Of a DNA stretch of 64,000 bases, positions 1 through 8,448 are shown one piece after another. The stretch's first letter is position 1; each line of letters opens with the position of its first letter. The stretch is from Nodosilinea sp. PGN35 (GTDB lineage Bacteria > Cyanobacteriota > Cyanobacteriia > Phormidesmidales > Phormidesmidaceae): positions 1-64,000 of the forward strand of contig NZ_JAQKQJ010000014.1 in assembly GCF_029109325.1 (NCBI RefSeq), given 5' to 3'. Position numbers and translations under genes: made by a program. The notes under the pieces were generated by a model. That model did no database searches. It worked only from the letters and a program-made list of their open reading frames with translations, and was not told the DNA's origin.

Positions 1-160
1 GTAGGGTCAGTCCAGCAGGTTAGCAACCTCTCGGAAGAACGCAGCAAAATCATTCGCCTTATGGGTTTTCCGGCTTGCCGGTACTACCTCCTAAATTAGT
101 TCCTGTCAACCTGCGGAATGTCGGTTATAGCTTTTGCGGAAATGAGGGAGATTGTAGTTG

Positions 161-198
161 GCGAAGATGACGAACTGGCGCTAACTCATCATCTTCGC
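161..198. repeat. 10-bp inverted repeat at the end of the eCIS operon
   Basis: GCGAAGATGA at 161-170 is repeated as its exact reverse complement at 189-198, with an 18-base loop. The right arm overlaps the stop codon of the last gene of the operon. There is no T-run after the hairpin on the minus strand, so it is a weak terminator candidate; it could also protect the 3' end of the mRNA. The rest of 1-188 shows no gene I can support. Confidence 0.4.
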
Positions 199-947
199 AA
201 ATCATCAGCAAGCATGAGAGCTACATAGTAAAAGCGTCTGTGGGCAAGTTGGTGAAGTTGAATTTGCATTTGATCACGAATAAGTGCGACCGCAAGCGCT
301 GCATTTGGAGCTGGTTCAAAAGTTGAAAAATTCTCAGGATCATAAGCAGGAGTTTCGCAGCTCTGGTATTCACTCAACCACCAATCCGCAATTGCTTGAA
401 AAGTAAAAGATGCAAGTTCGGATTGTTTAGTCTCTAATGCTGAGCATAAATCTTTCCAAAAACTTTCTTCAAATAGAGGTTTGGGGGTTTGCACATCAAC
501 TGATTTTCCTGTCAGTAGGCGGTAAACCACTCGATCCGAAATGGATTTTGTGTTCGGGTCATTAACCCAATTAGCAAAAGCAGGGTCATCAAATCGTCCG
601 GCAAGCGCAGCCCAAATTGCGGACTCACCGATATTGACTGGTTGTGTAGTATCCGAAGGTATCCACGCGGACAGCGAAGCTAAGCAGTAAAACCATGTTC
701 GACAGCGCTCAACGGAAGCTCCTGCGGCACATTCAATGGATACAATACGGAGGAGAACGACTCGATAGTCATGATTATGCCTCTTGGATTGCTCAGGCGA
801 AGCTGTATATGATATGACCTCTGATGTAATTGCAGGTATCAGTCGCTGGTAATCATGGGCAGCAGCCGGAAGCCTTTCGGGTCCAAAAGTAGGGATATTT
901 GCAAGTAAAGATAGCACAGTCCGCTTTGTCTCTTCATAACTTATCAT
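189..947 (-). CDS. Partner of the eCIS payload, candidate immunity protein or chaperone (252 aa)
   Basis: I do not recognise this family with confidence. The protein is soluble, without signal peptide or membrane segment, rich in Trp, Phe and Ala, and looks mostly helical. Its start codon overlaps the stop of the payload gene by four bases (ATGA), so the two are translationally coupled and are the last two genes of the injection-system operon. A cytosolic helical protein directly behind a polymorphic toxin gene is the usual place of a cognate immunity protein, and Imm49-like proteins have a similar size and style. A chaperone that keeps the payload inactive or helps load it is the main alternative. 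That it is functionally tied to the payload is a reasonable inference from the overlap; its biochemical role is open. Confidence 0.55.
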   Translation of the reverse strand: MISYEETKRTVLSLLANIPTFGPERLPAAAHDYQRLIPAITSEVISYTASPEQSKRHNHDYRVVLLRIVSIECAAGASVERCRTWFYCLASLSAWIPSDTTQPVNIGESAIWAALAGRFDDPAFANWVNDPNTKSISDRVVYRLLTGKSVDVQTPKPLFEESFWKDLCSALETKQSELASFTFQAIADWWLSEYQSCETPAYDPENFSTFEPAPNAALAVALIRDQMQIQLHQLAHRRFYYVALMLADDLRR

Positions 948-3900
948 CTTAATCCTCCAAAGCGTGAAGCTTCCGCCGCTGCCCGCCCCATCGCACTTGA
1001 GGCCACAGTATCTTCACTCTGATCAGCTTGCACCTCAAGAGTGGCCTTAAGATATTCACCCGGAATGGAGCCTGTAAAAGTCAACTCATTCTCGGTGAAC
1101 TCGTTCCGGATTTTGATCTTGCGTTCTCTGGCAAGTTCATCAATTGAATAGGTTCCATCTCTAGTTAGTTGAGTGACAGTCGCAACAAAAATAAGCAGCC
1201 GTCCGACCTGCCCACGAGTCCGCCTTGCTTTACCTGATGGTGTAAATAGGGAGCCGAGTGCATATTCAGCTGCTTTTCTAGCACTTAAGGAGGTCGCAAT
1301 AAATGGCGATGCTGTAACCTCTGGTGTTAGGTCGCGATACACGCTTGGTAATCCACGGGCAGCTTGACGCCGTTCTCTTTCTGCCTCTACTAGAAGGCGC
1401 TTGCGGAAGTAATATTCCTGGGAGTCACTTGCGAGTCCACTAATCTGACTCTGCAAGGCAATTATCTCAGCATCGAGTTCTACAATCCGACTTGCAGAAG
1501 CAAATCGTGTGCGAACAGCCTGTAACTTTGTTACGTACCGACCAAGCAAAAAATGGAACCTGTCGTGGTAGGTCTTTCCTTCTGCAACATAATTTGTTCC
1601 ATCTCTCAGAGTAGCAACTTTATTATTGACCACTGCAATGGAAGTCTCAATGTCCGCTTGAGTAGGGATAGTACCGGGGGGAATGCGGCGATCTAGAACG
1701 GCCCTGACAGCATCGCTCAGTTGTTGTGCTCCCAGTTCTTGCCTTGCCAGATTGGCAAGGTACTGCGGATCTGTTTCTGCCTGCGCTTGAGTTTGTCGTT
1801 GATCTGTCCACCAGTGTAAGCCTCGATACCCAGCGGTTGCACCGTCAGTGCTAACACCGTCACCGATTTCGCTAAGAATTGGCCCTAGCTGATCAACTTT
1901 ACCCTGTACCTCAGCATCCACAGCAGGCCCCGTAGCTGCTGGTGCTGTCCCAGCGGTCGTCAATCGTTTGATATCTTCTACAAGGGTCTGCGCCAACCTA
2001 ACTTTAGTGAGTTTGCCAGAATCACCAGCATACTTGGTCGCTAGGTCAGCGAGGAAATTCTCTAACGACATTTCGGTACTACGGATAGTAAGCTGCGTAG
2101 TGCGACCCTCTCCTCGGAAAAACAAAGAGTGGGTCGCACCACCAACTGTTCGGAACTGACGCCGCAATCCTAGCCACCCCGCAATCCGTTGCACCCCACT
2201 TTGAACACCACTCGATATTGACCTTACAAGTCGGCGCACTTGCGTCACAATCCAATTTGCAACACGGTTCATTGCATTCTCGATCGGTGCCTGAATTCGG
2301 CGAATCACGGTCTGAATTTGTTCGCCAACATTGCCCAACCCAATAAACCGAGCTAAGAAGCCCAGCATGACCGGAATGCTCCGCGCCATGGTGCGCTCTA
2401 CGTAGCTGGCTGCCGCGCCGATGTTGCCACCTGCAATATTGGCGATCGATTCAAACACCGCTTCCACCAGTGCCCCAATCTGCTGGGCGCGCTCGATAAA
2501 GAAGACCACCGTGTTGTAGATCGCCATAATTGCCTGAATAATGGCTCCGGCGGGGTTAAAGAGAGTGACCAGGCGAGCGATCGCCTGCCCCACCACCGTT
2601 CTAGCCACCCAATCGCGAATGCCGCCAATCACCATCTCTTGCAGGTTGCCCGCAAACTCCACAATCCGTTCCCAGGCGGCACCAATGCCGTCGCGCACCA
2701 GGGTGACCAGAAAATCGAAGACTTGCTCAGCCCGCTGCACCCGCTCTTCGCTGCCCAGCAGCCGCACCAAAATGCCGCGCAGGCGTTGATAGGTCAGCCC
2801 CAGCACCTGCATCACCAGTGAAACAATGCCTCGCAGGTCAAACCGCTCCGGCAGTTGCAGCCCCGAACCCGCCAGTGCCCCCAGCAGCCAGCCAATCAGC
2901 CCTGCCCGCAGGTGGGTCAAAATATTGCCCGAAAACTGCTGAAAGCCGCGCTTAACCGCATTCACCAGATTGCCAACAAACCCAATCGGGTTTTCGATAA
3001 TGCTTGAAAAGACCCCCCTGGCCCGGTTGAACACTCTCAGCACCTGCTGACCCAGGCCACCCGCTAGCGTCAGCACCCCTTCAAAGATAAACTCCGCCAC
3101 CTTACGAATGGCCGCCCCGGCAAAGGTGGTAATGCGCTGCACAGGCTCACCAAAAATACCGCGAATGCGCTCAAAGGCCTTGCTGGGGCTGAGCAAGTCA
3201 TTGACCGACAGGGTCTCCCACAGCCGCACAAAGACAGATTTGATGTAGTTCCAGGTGAGGTTGAGGCGGTTTAGCTCTTGGTTAAACCAGTTAAAGGCGC
3301 GATCGATGATGCCAGAGCGCTGTAGGTTCTGAAATTTCTCTTCGCCGCCGGGCAAAATTAGCAAAATGCCGCGAATAACGTTGGTGGCGTTGCGCGGCAC
3401 CTCTTGATCGGTAATCGGGTCTTGGCCCAAAATCACCGTCAGCAGCGGATAGAACGGTAGCCGCTGGGCAAACTGCCCCACCGGGCGCAAAATCGCTTCT
3501 TTAATGAACTGAAGCACTCGACTGCCCACGGAAGCGGCAAAGGCCCGAATGCGATCGAGGGTGGGGCGGAAGATATTCAGTATTCGTTCCCCGGCCCCAG
3601 AGATGTTGGCCAGGTCTCGCACACCGAGCGATCGCAGCGCCTGACTAAACAGCCCAACGATGCCCTCCCAGGTGATGTTGAGTTGAGCGATCTGCTCCCG
3701 CAGCCAGGTGCCCACCCGCTCAAGTGCCCCCGAAGCCTGCAATCCCTGAAAGATGAGATCACCGCCTGGAATTAGCCCCAGCGCTCCCCGAATCAGGTTG
3801 GTGGCATTGCGCTCAACGGGGCGATCGTTGATCGGGTTGCGGCCCAAAATCACCGTCAGCATGGTGAAGCCGGGTATGTTTGCGGCGCGATCGGCGGCCC

Positions 3901-4933
3901 AGTTCCGCACGGTATCAATGCCTGGCACCTCAATGCCAAACAGCCGCTGCGCCCGGGCAGGGGCAGCGGTAACCAGCAGGGGGTAGCGCTGCACCTTTGA
4001 AACCAAGGGTGTAGTCGCCGCAGAGGTTTGGCTAGGCTTAGCCGCCACTCTCATCGGCTGAGGCGACTGCTGCACTGTGTGGGTTAACTCATGGGCTAAC
4101 AACCATTTGCCGCTGTTGGTCTGGGGTTCGTACCGACCGGCACCAAAGAAAACATCCTGGCCAAGGGTAAATGCCTGGGCATTGAGATGCGTCGCGACAT
4201 CGTTAGCGTTGGCATCGGCATGAATGCGAACGCCGCTCAGGTCGTAGCCCATGCGGGTTTCGTAGAAGCTGCGGGTTTCGTCGGGCAGGGGCCGCCCGCC
4301 GCCCCGCATGGCCTGAATGCTGCTTTCTACCGCAGGGCTAACGGTGGTGGCATCTGAGCCTTTGGCCTGGGCCGTTTCGTCTTCAGGCTGGCGTTGCAGG
4401 GGTTTAGCCTGGGCGGGTTCCTCTCCTTCAGCTTGGCGTTGCAGGAGTTTGGTCTGGGCGGGTTCCTCTTCCTCGGCCTGGCGCTGCAGGAGTTTGGCCT
4501 GGGCGGGTTCCTCTTCCTCGGCCTGGCGCTGGACGAGTTTAGCCTGGGCCGGTTCTTCCTCTTCACCCTGGCGTTGAATCAGCGGTGTAATGGTTCCGGC
4601 TAGGGGCTTAGCCTGGGCGGGTTCTTCTTCAGGCTGGCGCTGAAGCAATTTGGCCTGGGCCGGTTCTTCTTCCTGGGCCTGGCGCTGCACGACGGGAGCG
4701 GGCATGCCCATAACGGTGTCGGCAATGCGATCGGCCTCGTGCTCGTAGGCGTCGTTAGGCTTGCCCACGGTCATTTTGGCTTGCAGCATTTGGGTCACGG
4801 CGCGGTTGCCAATCTGCCGTTGCAGGGTCAAAAGCGGATGGGCGGACTGAGGGGCAGGGCGAGGTGACACAGCCGTAGACCGACTGCGCGCCACGGTGGC
4901 GGTTTGGGTTTGAACTAGCCCTTTATGTCCCAT
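944..4933 (-). CDS. eCIS payload: DUF4157 leader with C-terminal ADP-ribosyltransferase-like toxin domain (1329 aa)
   Basis: Residues 34-80 (LQRQIGNRAV, then a YEHEADRIAD segment) and 211-289 with HELTH at 281-285 form the DUF4157 region that marks proteins loaded into contractile injection systems. Between them (84-190) lies a degenerate tandem repeat of about 15 residues built on QRQAEEEEPAQAK. Residues about 355-640 contain two copies of a module of about 140 residues, each starting LTVILGxxPI and containing RNATNxIRG and LNxTW. The following part, to about 960, is helical with hydrophobic stretches that could insert in membranes. The C-terminal 294 residues carry Arg1037 (YRGLHWW), a PFIATS segment at 1210-1215 followed by ARKAAEYA, and ENE at 1281-1283 followed by LTFTGSIP. 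This is the R, STS, ExE order of ADP-ribosyltransferase toxins, with a helical insert of about 90 residues. No signal peptide is present, as expected for cargo of an injector. Confidence 0.7.
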   Translation of the reverse strand: MGHKGLVQTQTATVARSRSTAVSPRPAPQSAHPLLTLQRQIGNRAVTQMLQAKMTVGKPNDAYEHEADRIADTVMGMPAPVVQRQAQEEEPAQAKLLQRQPEEEPAQAKPLAGTITPLIQRQGEEEEPAQAKLVQRQAEEEEPAQAKLLQRQAEEEEPAQTKLLQRQAEGEEPAQAKPLQRQPEDETAQAKGSDATTVSPAVESSIQAMRGGGRPLPDETRSFYETRMGYDLSGVRIHADANANDVATHLNAQAFTLGQDVFFGAGRYEPQTNSGKWLLAHELTHTVQQSPQPMRVAAKPSQTSAATTPLVSKVQRYPLLVTAAPARAQRLFGIEVPGIDTVRNWAADRAANIPGFTMLTVILGRNPINDRPVERNATNLIRGALGLIPGGDLIFQGLQASGALERVGTWLREQIAQLNITWEGIVGLFSQALRSLGVRDLANISGAGERILNIFRPTLDRIRAFAASVGSRVLQFIKEAILRPVGQFAQRLPFYPLLTVILGQDPITDQEVPRNATNVIRGILLILPGGEEKFQNLQRSGIIDRAFNWFNQELNRLNLTWNYIKSVFVRLWETLSVNDLLSPSKAFERIRGIFGEPVQRITTFAGAAIRKVAEFIFEGVLTLAGGLGQQVLRVFNRARGVFSSIIENPIGFVGNLVNAVKRGFQQFSGNILTHLRAGLIGWLLGALAGSGLQLPERFDLRGIVSLVMQVLGLTYQRLRGILVRLLGSEERVQRAEQVFDFLVTLVRDGIGAAWERIVEFAGNLQEMVIGGIRDWVARTVVGQAIARLVTLFNPAGAIIQAIMAIYNTVVFFIERAQQIGALVEAVFESIANIAGGNIGAAASYVERTMARSIPVMLGFLARFIGLGNVGEQIQTVIRRIQAPIENAMNRVANWIVTQVRRLVRSISSGVQSGVQRIAGWLGLRRQFRTVGGATHSLFFRGEGRTTQLTIRSTEMSLENFLADLATKYAGDSGKLTKVRLAQTLVEDIKRLTTAGTAPAATGPAVDAEVQGKVDQLGPILSEIGDGVSTDGATAGYRGLHWWTDQRQTQAQAETDPQYLANLARQELGAQQLSDAVRAVLDRRIPPGTIPTQADIETSIAVVNNKVATLRDGTNYVAEGKTYHDRFHFLLGRYVTKLQAVRTRFASASRIVELDAEIIALQSQISGLASDSQEYYFRKRLLVEAERERRQAARGLPSVYRDLTPEVTASPFIATSLSARKAAEYALGSLFTPSGKARRTRGQVGRLLIFVATVTQLTRDGTYSIDELARERKIKIRNEFTENELTFTGSIPGEYLKATLEVQADQSEDTVASSAMGRAAAEASRFGGLR

Positions 4934-5054
4934 GGGGTTGACCGCTTATCCATTAGGTTCAGGCAGAGGAAACATTGAGTTTATTTCTAATCCTAATGTT
5001 TCGCTGGATAACAAAAATTCCTCTGGGGCGCTTGGTGTGGCTCTTGGTAAATAA

Positions 5055-5165
5055 TATAGCTGTGGCCAGCCCGGCTGAGGCATTTTCTAGATGAACGTTC
5101 AAACGTTAGAACGTTCTAACGTCTTGGAGGTTTTTGGTGACCTACCCAGCGTGACGATGGCTGTA
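5055..5165 (+). repeat. Palindromic MITE-like element, copy A
   Basis: One of four related elements of about 100-115 bp in this window. It starts TATAGCTGTGGCCAG, ends GATGGCTGTA, and has a palindromic core at 5093-5122 containing a perfect 20-bp palindrome (5103-5122). It matches the reverse complement of 30260-30360 along nearly its whole length, including the shared blocks TTTCTAGATGAA and TTGGAGGTTTT. It separates the tail-fibre gene from the payload gene inside the injection-system operon. Confidence 0.75.
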
Positions 5166-5225
5166 CTTCAGAAATTGGCACCGGCATGCTTTGCACCAGA
5201 CTCACCGCCCGTCGGTAGCGGAATG

Positions 5226-6680
5226 CTATTGTCCAATCACAGGATTGACGACAAACCCAGGGTTAAAGATTATACCCGGGTCTAAAACAAAGAATCCAGA
5301 TGACACCCTGAAGGTAATTCCGTCTAACGACAGCCAACCATTGTTGCCGGTTGTGGCGACTACGGCTCCAGCGGCGGTGACATCCACCCGAGCATAGGAA
5401 TTTGGAGATGTCGAAGCTGAAAACAATTCTTGAAACTGAGGCCGATAGCCGCTAGGAAGGGTGAAAATAACGGCTCCAATAGTGCCCGATCGAACTAAGC
5501 CCCTGAGATGGACAATGCCTACACTGTCTTTGAAGTAGCCAGGCGGATTGAAGGTATTGTCGTATCGTACCCAGCCATTTTGAAGCGTTGGAGTCTGCCA
5601 GGATTCTTGCTCTAAAACAGTACCACCACCAGCTACGTGGAGTTTGGCGCTGGGGTTTGTTATACCAATACCTACATTGCCATTTTGATCGATGCTGATA
5701 TCAGCTGTGTTGTCGCCACTGCTGAGAAATAAACCCGACACATTTGAGGCTGGGTTTGACCAAATACGGCCTTTTTGGCGATTGGCAGAATCTTGAAAGA
5801 TAATATCTCCGGCATCATTGGCGGTTGCCTTTAAAGTTAGATCGCCTCCAGTAATTGTGCCCCCAGAAACGGGCAAAAAAGCTGTGCTCACCGTTGTGTT
5901 TAACTTATCGAGGGTGACGGCCCCATTGGCCAATTGAGCTGTACCCACTGCACTGGCGGCCAATTGATTGGCACCGATCGCCCCATTAGCGAGTTGGGCT
6001 GATCCCACGGCATTAGGCGCAATCTTTGCCGTAATGACAGCACCATTGGCTAGTTTTGGGGTGGTCACACTACTGTCGGGTAGCTTGGCAGTGGTAATCG
6101 CTCCGTCTACTACCTTCACCGTAGTGATACTGGCGGGGGCAAGCTGTTCAGTGTTGATGGCCTCTGGGGCAATGACTGCACTGGCTATCGGGCTACGCAC
6201 CGATCGATCGATGCCGCCCGTGGTGACATTGCCGGCATCGCTGAGGGTGACGCGGCCCAATACAATAACCGAGCCATCGGTGGGGGGGACTTGGGTGGTG
6301 GTCTCAAGTTTCGGGCGTTCGGTGATGCGCACAAATTTTTCGGTATCGCCGGAGGGGTTGCGATCGCCGATGTCAAATACTTCGTCGTAGGCCAGGGTGA
6401 GATAGACCACTGCTGCCGCCGAAAAACCCACCACACTAAAGTTGGGCGGATTTTCTGTCAGGGGAAGTTCTCGCCCCTGCCGGTCAACGGCTAGGCCCGG
6501 CGAAAGAGAAATTTCTGCATTGTTGACGCGCTCAATTTCTAACCCCGATACAATACCCCAGGTGTGAAAGCGCTGGTTGTGTAAACGGCGCATTTGAAGA
6601 TGATAGGTCTGCTCATCCTGAAAGTCTTTCTCTTTTAAAAATTGGGAATTGAAATAGTTGAGCCGCTTAGCTTCAGACAT
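5226..6680 (-). CDS. eCIS tail fibre (484 aa)
   Basis: The N-terminal part (YFNSQFLKEKDF, then LHNQRFHTWGIVSGLEI) is the baseplate-attachment segment seen in fibre-like proteins of contractile injection systems. Residues about 165-260 are about ten short repeats of the type xxAxLANGAVTxxK, expected to form a trimeric beta shaft. A NVGIGITNPSAKLHV motif follows, as in phage tail spikes, then a tip domain with GIVHLRGLV and TLPSGYRP, a pattern of fibre knobs. The product should determine what surface the particle binds. A good ribosome site (AAGGAG, six bases before ATG) supports the start. It follows the gpI-like gene by 36 bases. Confidence 0.8.
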   Translation of the reverse strand: MSEAKRLNYFNSQFLKEKDFQDEQTYHLQMRRLHNQRFHTWGIVSGLEIERVNNAEISLSPGLAVDRQGRELPLTENPPNFSVVGFSAAAVVYLTLAYDEVFDIGDRNPSGDTEKFVRITERPKLETTTQVPPTDGSVIVLGRVTLSDAGNVTTGGIDRSVRSPIASAVIAPEAINTEQLAPASITTVKVVDGAITTAKLPDSSVTTPKLANGAVITAKIAPNAVGSAQLANGAIGANQLAASAVGTAQLANGAVTLDKLNTTVSTAFLPVSGGTITGGDLTLKATANDAGDIIFQDSANRQKGRIWSNPASNVSGLFLSSGDNTADISIDQNGNVGIGITNPSAKLHVAGGGTVLEQESWQTPTLQNGWVRYDNTFNPPGYFKDSVGIVHLRGLVRSGTIGAVIFTLPSGYRPQFQELFSASTSPNSYARVDVTAAGAVVATTGNNGWLSLDGITFRVSSGFFVLDPGIIFNPGFVVNPVIGQ

Positions 6681-6716
6681 AGAGTTCTCCTTAACGGTGA
6701 AGGGCTAAACAGAAAA

Positions 6717-7388
6717 TTAGCTGTTGACTTCGGTGCCCAATACAGTGTCTACACCGACTGTAGAATTCACTCCAATTTGCATGGTAGGGAATCGAGGGAT
6801 TAGAGCGTAATGGGTGTGGGCGGGTTTTTCGAGTTCGATCAGGGCGCGGGCAATTTCAATTTGGCGATCGCGCAGGGTGGCGTCGCTAATGCGAGGCAGG
6901 TTGATAAACACGTCAAAAAAGTGGGGGATGCCGCCGCCGACAATGGTATCTCTGCCCACCGTAGAGCTAACGCCGATCTGGAATTCGCCAATTTCTGTCT
7001 CCTGAATTTCAGGAATACTTTGGGTAAAGATCGCCAACAGCTGTTGCAGGTTGTCTTTGGTGCCGCGACGGCGATACAGGGGAATGATATTGGCAATAAA
7101 CTTGCGCTGCTGGGTAATTTCTACATCGGCTCTGAGACTGAGGGCTGCCCAGCTGGCCAACCAGGGGAGGAAATCCACCGGGGTGGCCATCGGATCAAAG
7201 AGCTGATCGAGGCGATCGAGGGTGTTTTCTAGGCCGATGGCGGGAAAGGCGGTGTCGTCGGGGCGACCGAGCAGCACCGCTTCAAAGGCGGCTAAAACCC
7301 GGCTGAGAAACGGCGGCTCTGCGGTTGGATCGGCGGGCTGATAGAGGGCGGGCAGATAGTCGATCAGCCGGGGAGAGGGATCGTTCAT
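6717..7388 (-). CDS. Tail protein I-like baseplate protein (Afp12-type, 223 aa)
   Basis: The N-terminus (PSPRLIDYLPALYQ, then PFLSRVLAAFEAVL) and the segment FLPWLASWAALSLR are characteristic of the phage P2 protein I family as found in eCIS, where it joins the baseplate wedge to the fibre. The motif IGVxSTVGxDT occurs twice, near residue 130 and again near the C-terminus, forming an internal repeat. The start codon overlaps the end of the upstream baseplate J gene by four bases, so the two are probably translated together. Length is normal for the family. Confidence 0.8.
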   Translation of the reverse strand: MNDPSPRLIDYLPALYQPADPTAEPPFLSRVLAAFEAVLLGRPDDTAFPAIGLENTLDRLDQLFDPMATPVDFLPWLASWAALSLRADVEITQQRKFIANIIPLYRRRGTKDNLQQLLAIFTQSIPEIQETEIGEFQIGVSSTVGRDTIVGGGIPHFFDVFINLPRISDATLRDRQIEIARALIELEKPAHTHYALIPRFPTMQIGVNSTVGVDTVLGTEVNS

Positions 7389-8386
7389 CGGGTCGTTCCT
7401 GAGGTGAGGGAGGTGGTGGTTCTGAGGGGCGATCGCACCGTAATATCGACCCCATCGGGCCGCAGGCTGGGCAGTTCGTGGGTATCTAACGCCAGGGCCA
7501 CCAGCTGGTCGGCCCGATTGAGGCGACGGCGATGCGCTTCAGCCGCATTGAGCGGGGCAATTTCTTCTAAAAGGGGGGCTCCGGGGCCAGGCTGCGATCG
7601 CAAAACGTAGTCTACGCCTGACACATTGTCTAGCTGCTCGTAGACTTCTGAAACATAGATCGAGCGGCCAAAGGGCCAGCCGCTGCCGCCGCTGCCGCCC
7701 TTGAGGGGGTCGAAAAAATCTACCAAACGCTGCACAGCTGCCCGCTGCACCTCCGCCGGGCGAGCGTCGGGTTTTACCATGACGGTTATTTGTATGCGAA
7801 AGGCAAGGTAGCGCGGCGGCACGACGTGCACTTTGGTGGTCAACAGCCGCCTGGGTTCGAGGTAGTCTGTCACGGTTTGCAGCAGATCGTCGGCGGGCGA
7901 ACCGCTCTGGGGCACGATCACGATACTCACGTGGCCAGGCTTGGACTCAGGGGCCAGAGGATTGTCTGAAATGAGATTGCGGCGCGGTACGCAGTGGGTG
8001 CGCGCCACCTGGGGGCTGGCCTGCTTGGCCAGCGCTTCAAAATCCTGGCTGGTGACGGCGCGATCGCTCTGCCGCAGCTGTTGAATGGCCTCCCGAATGG
8101 CCTCATTGAGGGCGGTCTCTGGCAACGGCTGCGGAAATTTCTTTTGTTCGTTGGACTCCAGCCCGCTAATTAAATTCAAAAAAGCCTGTTTGTTGGCGTT
8201 GGTGACCTGGTTTTGCCGGTACAGCAGCATTTCTGTCAGGTAGGCAAATAGCTCAATCAGGGTGATGCCGGGGTCAGAGGGGTTGTGGTTAGTCCAATCT
8301 GGCGCGTAGGTCGGCAGCAGGCTCAGGGCCTCCTGCATGAGGTCGTCGTAGGTGCGATCGTCGAGGTTGGGGAGGTCGAGGGGCAT
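7385..8386 (-). CDS. Baseplate J-like protein, short paralog (333 aa)
   Basis: The N-terminal SDPGITLIELFAYLTEMLLYRQNQV is typical of eCIS baseplate J/gp6-like wedge proteins, and DRAVTSQDFEALA with ASPQVARTHCVP is the central motif. The same central motif occurs in the 1106-residue neighbour (DRAVTREDFEDLA, ASPEVARARCVP), so the two are paralogs. This one lacks the large middle part. It would form part of the baseplate wedge ring together with the gp25-like protein and the long J protein. It lies 62 bases after the long J gene and overlaps the gpI-like gene by four bases. Confidence 0.8.
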   Translation of the reverse strand: MPLDLPNLDDRTYDDLMQEALSLLPTYAPDWTNHNPSDPGITLIELFAYLTEMLLYRQNQVTNANKQAFLNLISGLESNEQKKFPQPLPETALNEAIREAIQQLRQSDRAVTSQDFEALAKQASPQVARTHCVPRRNLISDNPLAPESKPGHVSIVIVPQSGSPADDLLQTVTDYLEPRRLLTTKVHVVPPRYLAFRIQITVMVKPDARPAEVQRAAVQRLVDFFDPLKGGSGGSGWPFGRSIYVSEVYEQLDNVSGVDYVLRSQPGPGAPLLEEIAPLNAAEAHRRRLNRADQLVALALDTHELPSLRPDGVDITVRSPLRTTTSLTSGTTR

Positions 8387-8448
8387 CGGAGTAGGGGGGT
8401 GGGGAGTTAGGGGGTGATGGGGTTTAAGGGCTTAAATGTATGGCAGGC

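Noticed and set aside
4340..4690. Regularly spaced similar units that could suggest a CRISPR-like array
   Set aside because: The units are in frame and encode the acidic 15-residue repeats of the payload; there are no identical repeats with unique spacers.
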